Assembly (NCBI GenBank): GCA_947259685.1
Contig: CAMYNC010000008.1
Coordinates: 47,038 to 111,037, forward strand
Reading direction: 5' to 3'
Length of the DNA stretch: 64,000 bases
Origin: an uncultured Desulfuromonadales bacterium
GTDB lineage: Bacteria > Desulfobacterota > Desulfuromonadia > Desulfuromonadales > Geopsychrobacteraceae
Below the pieces are notes generated by a model that had not been told where the DNA came from, did no database searches, and was given only the letters and a program-made list of their open reading frames with translations. This document shows, one piece after another, positions 62,405 through 64,000 of this stretch (position 1 is its first letter; each line of letters starts with the position of its first letter). Made by a program: the position numbers and the translations under genes.

Positions 62405-63582
62405 AGGACAGCCTTTACCTGGCTTTACAGTACATCCGCTACAACCGGGGGAAGACCCTCACCCTGATCGCCTGTATCACCCTGATTGCGCTGTTGCCAC
62501 TCGCTTTGGAAATCCTCTTGGCGGAAAGTGAGCGGCAGCTGTTAAATCGAGCCAAATCGACCCCATTGCTGGTCGGGGCTAAGGGAAGTTCGCTCGATCT
62601 GGCGATGAACTCCCTCTATTTCGACAATGAGATCCCGGAACTGATCACCATGGCCGCCGCCGAGCAGATCGAGGACAGCGGTCTCGCCCTGCCGATACCG
62701 CTCTATATCCGTTTTCAAGCACGGGGGTTTCCGATTGTTGGCACCAGTTTCGATTACTTCGATTTCAGGCAGTTGCAGATCGCTCAGGGGCAATCTTTGA
62801 CCCTGCTTGGCGACTGTGTTCTGGGGGCAAAATTGGCGACCAAGCTTGGCCTCGCGCCCGGCGACAATCTGGTTTCCTCGCCGGAAAACCTGTTCGATCT
62901 GGCTGGGGTCTACCCCTTGAAGATGAAAGTGGTCGGGGTGCTGGAGGCAAACCATTCGGCCGATGATCTAGCCGTATTTGTTGATCTGAAAACCGCCTGG
63001 ATTATTCAAGGACTGGGGCATGGGCATCAGGATCTCACCCGCACCAAAGACAGTTCGGTGATTCTCAAGCGTTCCGCCGCTAATGTCACCGCCAACGCAA
63101 AATTATTCCACTATACGGAAATTACCCCCGACAACCTGGAGGGCTTTCACTTCCATGGTGATACCAGGATCTACCCGATCACCGCCGTTATTGCCGCCCC
63201 TTATGATAAAAAGTCGGGAACCTTGCTGCGCGGCCGCTTCCTGGACAACGAGGAGGGCCAGCAGATCATTCAACCCAAAGAGGTGATCGATGGTCTGCTG
63301 CAGAATATTTTCCGCATCAAGCAGGTCCTCGATGCGGTGATCATCTTGGTCGGCTTGGCTACAGTTTTAGCTATCATTCTGGTATTTAGCCTGTCACTGC
63401 GCTTGCGTCAGGCTGAAGTCCAGACCATCTTCAAACTCGGCTGTCGCAAAGCAACGATTGCCCGGCTGTTTTCGGCCGAAATTATGCTTATCCTGGTGGC
63501 GAGTGGCGGTTTGTGCCTGCTGGCCCTCGGCATGGTCGACAGCTATGCCGATGAGCTGGTCAGGCGGATATTTGTTGGCTGA
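62401..63582 (+). CDS. FtsX/MacB-like ABC permease
   Basis: A 393-aa permease with an N-terminal membrane helix (residues about 17-38), a periplasmic domain (40-300) and three C-terminal helices (near 308-330, 350-370 and 375-390). This is the FtsX-like topology of mechanotransmission or lipoprotein-extracting transporters, not of metal importers. It is translationally coupled to the ATPase; a binding-protein gene starts 18 bp after its stop. Confidence 0.88.
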   Translation: MKDSLYLALQYIRYNRGKTLTLIACITLIALLPLALEILLAESERQLLNRAKSTPLLVGAKGSSLDLAMNSLYFDNEIPELITMAAAEQIEDSGLALPIPLYIRFQARGFPIVGTSFDYFDFRQLQIAQGQSLTLLGDCVLGAKLATKLGLAPGDNLVSSPENLFDLAGVYPLKMKVVGVLEANHSADDLAVFVDLKTAWIIQGLGHGHQDLTRTKDSSVILKRSAANVTANAKLFHYTEITPDNLEGFHFHGDTRIYPITAVIAAPYDKKSGTLLRGRFLDNEEGQQIIQPKEVIDGLLQNIFRIKQVLDAVIILVGLATVLAIILVFSLSLRLRQAEVQTIFKLGCRKATIARLFSAEIMLILVASGGLCLLALGMVDSYADELVRRIFVG

Positions 63583-63599
63583 ACAAAGGGGGTAGATCG

Positions 63600-64000
63600 G
63601 TGGCGGCAAAGAATTTTCTGCTGGTGGTGTTTCTGGTTCTGGTGGTAGCGACTGCGGCCAATGCCGATCGCATGCAGGTCTACACCGTCAATTATCCGCT
63701 CGCCTATTTTGCCCAGCGGATCGGTGGAGATCAGGTCGAGGTGGTGTTTCGGGTGCCGGCCGAGGTCGACCCGGCTTACTGGACGCCTGATCCAGAAACC
63801 GTGCGTGCCTATCAGCGAGCCGATCTGATTCTGCTCAGTGGCGCCGGCTACGCCAAGTGGGTCAGCAAAGTCAGCCTGCCGCGCGGCAAACTGGTCGATA
63901 CCTCACGTAAATTCAAATCTCGCTATATTTACGCTGCGGAAGCTCAAACTCACACCCATGGAACCCAAGGGGCGCATGCCCACGAGTCGCTAGCTTTTAC
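63600..64000 (+). CDS. ZnuA-like metal-binding ABC solute protein (C-terminus outside window)
   Basis: Starts at GTG 63600 with AAAGGGGG seven bases ahead. A signal peptide (cleavage near AANADR) precedes VYTVNYPLAYFAQRIGGDQVEVVF, typical of cluster A-I Zn/Mn binding proteins. A conserved ADLILLSGAGYAKWV segment and the beginning of a His-rich loop (QTHTHGTQGAHAHES) follow, the usual zinc-sensing loop. 133 codons lie within the window and the rest is past the right edge. Confidence 0.88.
   Translation, partial: MAAKNFLLVVFLVLVVATAANADRMQVYTVNYPLAYFAQRIGGDQVEVVFRVPAEVDPAYWTPDPETVRAYQRADLILLSGAGYAKWVSKVSLPRGKLVDTSRKFKSRYIYAAEAQTHTHGTQGAHAHESLAF

Overview
The window reads as a chromosomal segment of a Gram-negative, probably anaerobic bacterium of the Desulfuromonas/Pelobacter/Geobacter type (Desulfuromonadota). 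This is an inference from gene content: NtrC-type sigma-54 regulators with Cache histidine kinases, an OFA-family MFS carrier, a complete MoxR-Bat operon, TamA/TamB outer-membrane biogenesis and many exported lipoproteins and beta-barrels. No rRNA, tRNA, CRISPR array, prophage or intact insertion sequence was seen.

Layout. 1-2244 (minus): histidine kinase and sigma-54 response regulator, the latter cut by the left edge. 2318-6677: EamA transporter, a large APC/cation-chloride cotransporter-like permease and rRNA methyltransferase RsmE. 6890-13831 (plus): tightly overlapping moxR-DUF58-DUF4381-batA-batB/C-batD operon. 13949-14682: an unlisted 37-aa membrane peptide with a strong ribosome binding site and terminator, and a Pycsar-effector-like membrane protein with no cyclase beside it. 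14874-22324: threonine dehydratase, a giant FG-GAP lipoprotein, a PduO-type cobalamin adenosyltransferase and an OFA transporter. 22432-22670: a compact promoter-ORF-terminator unit that may be a small RNA. 22834-30493 (minus): SpoIIE-type phosphatase, small membrane protein, acetate-transporter-family protein, NtrC-type regulator and double-Cache kinase. 30635-42087: flavin reductase, TamA-TamB, KefB-like and NhaA antiporters, barrel protein. 42386-49761: AsmA-like giant, solitary MNT nucleotidyltransferase, AraC regulator with barrel protein and periplasmic metallo-beta-lactamase-fold hydrolase. 50105-61361: a run of small exported proteins, an M28 peptidase, a RelBE-type toxin-antitoxin pair, a truncated second copy of the hydrolase, a FadL porin. 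61736-64000: ABC ATPase, FtsX-like permease and start of a ZnuA-like binding protein.

The most coherent new story is a proposed regulon. The Cache kinase (28529-30493) and NtrC-type regulator (26631-27995) sit beside a good -24/-12 sigma-54 promoter (26391-26406) in front of the GPR1/FUN34/YaaH transporter. Two near-palindromes of the form TTTGCA-N4-TGCAAA lie upstream of it. A second sigma-54 promoter (20615-20630) precedes the OFA transporter, and two copies of the same palindrome, spaced exactly 32 bp apart, lie upstream of that one. I infer that the kinase/regulator pair senses a small carboxylate and switches on both carriers.

Other notable items: a lipoprotein gene with an in-frame amber stop right after its lipobox (54142-54144); two copies of a small element with shared TGGTTAT..ACTTCGCTC terminal inverted repeats; and a 400-bp array of hairpins lying between the kinase and regulator genes.
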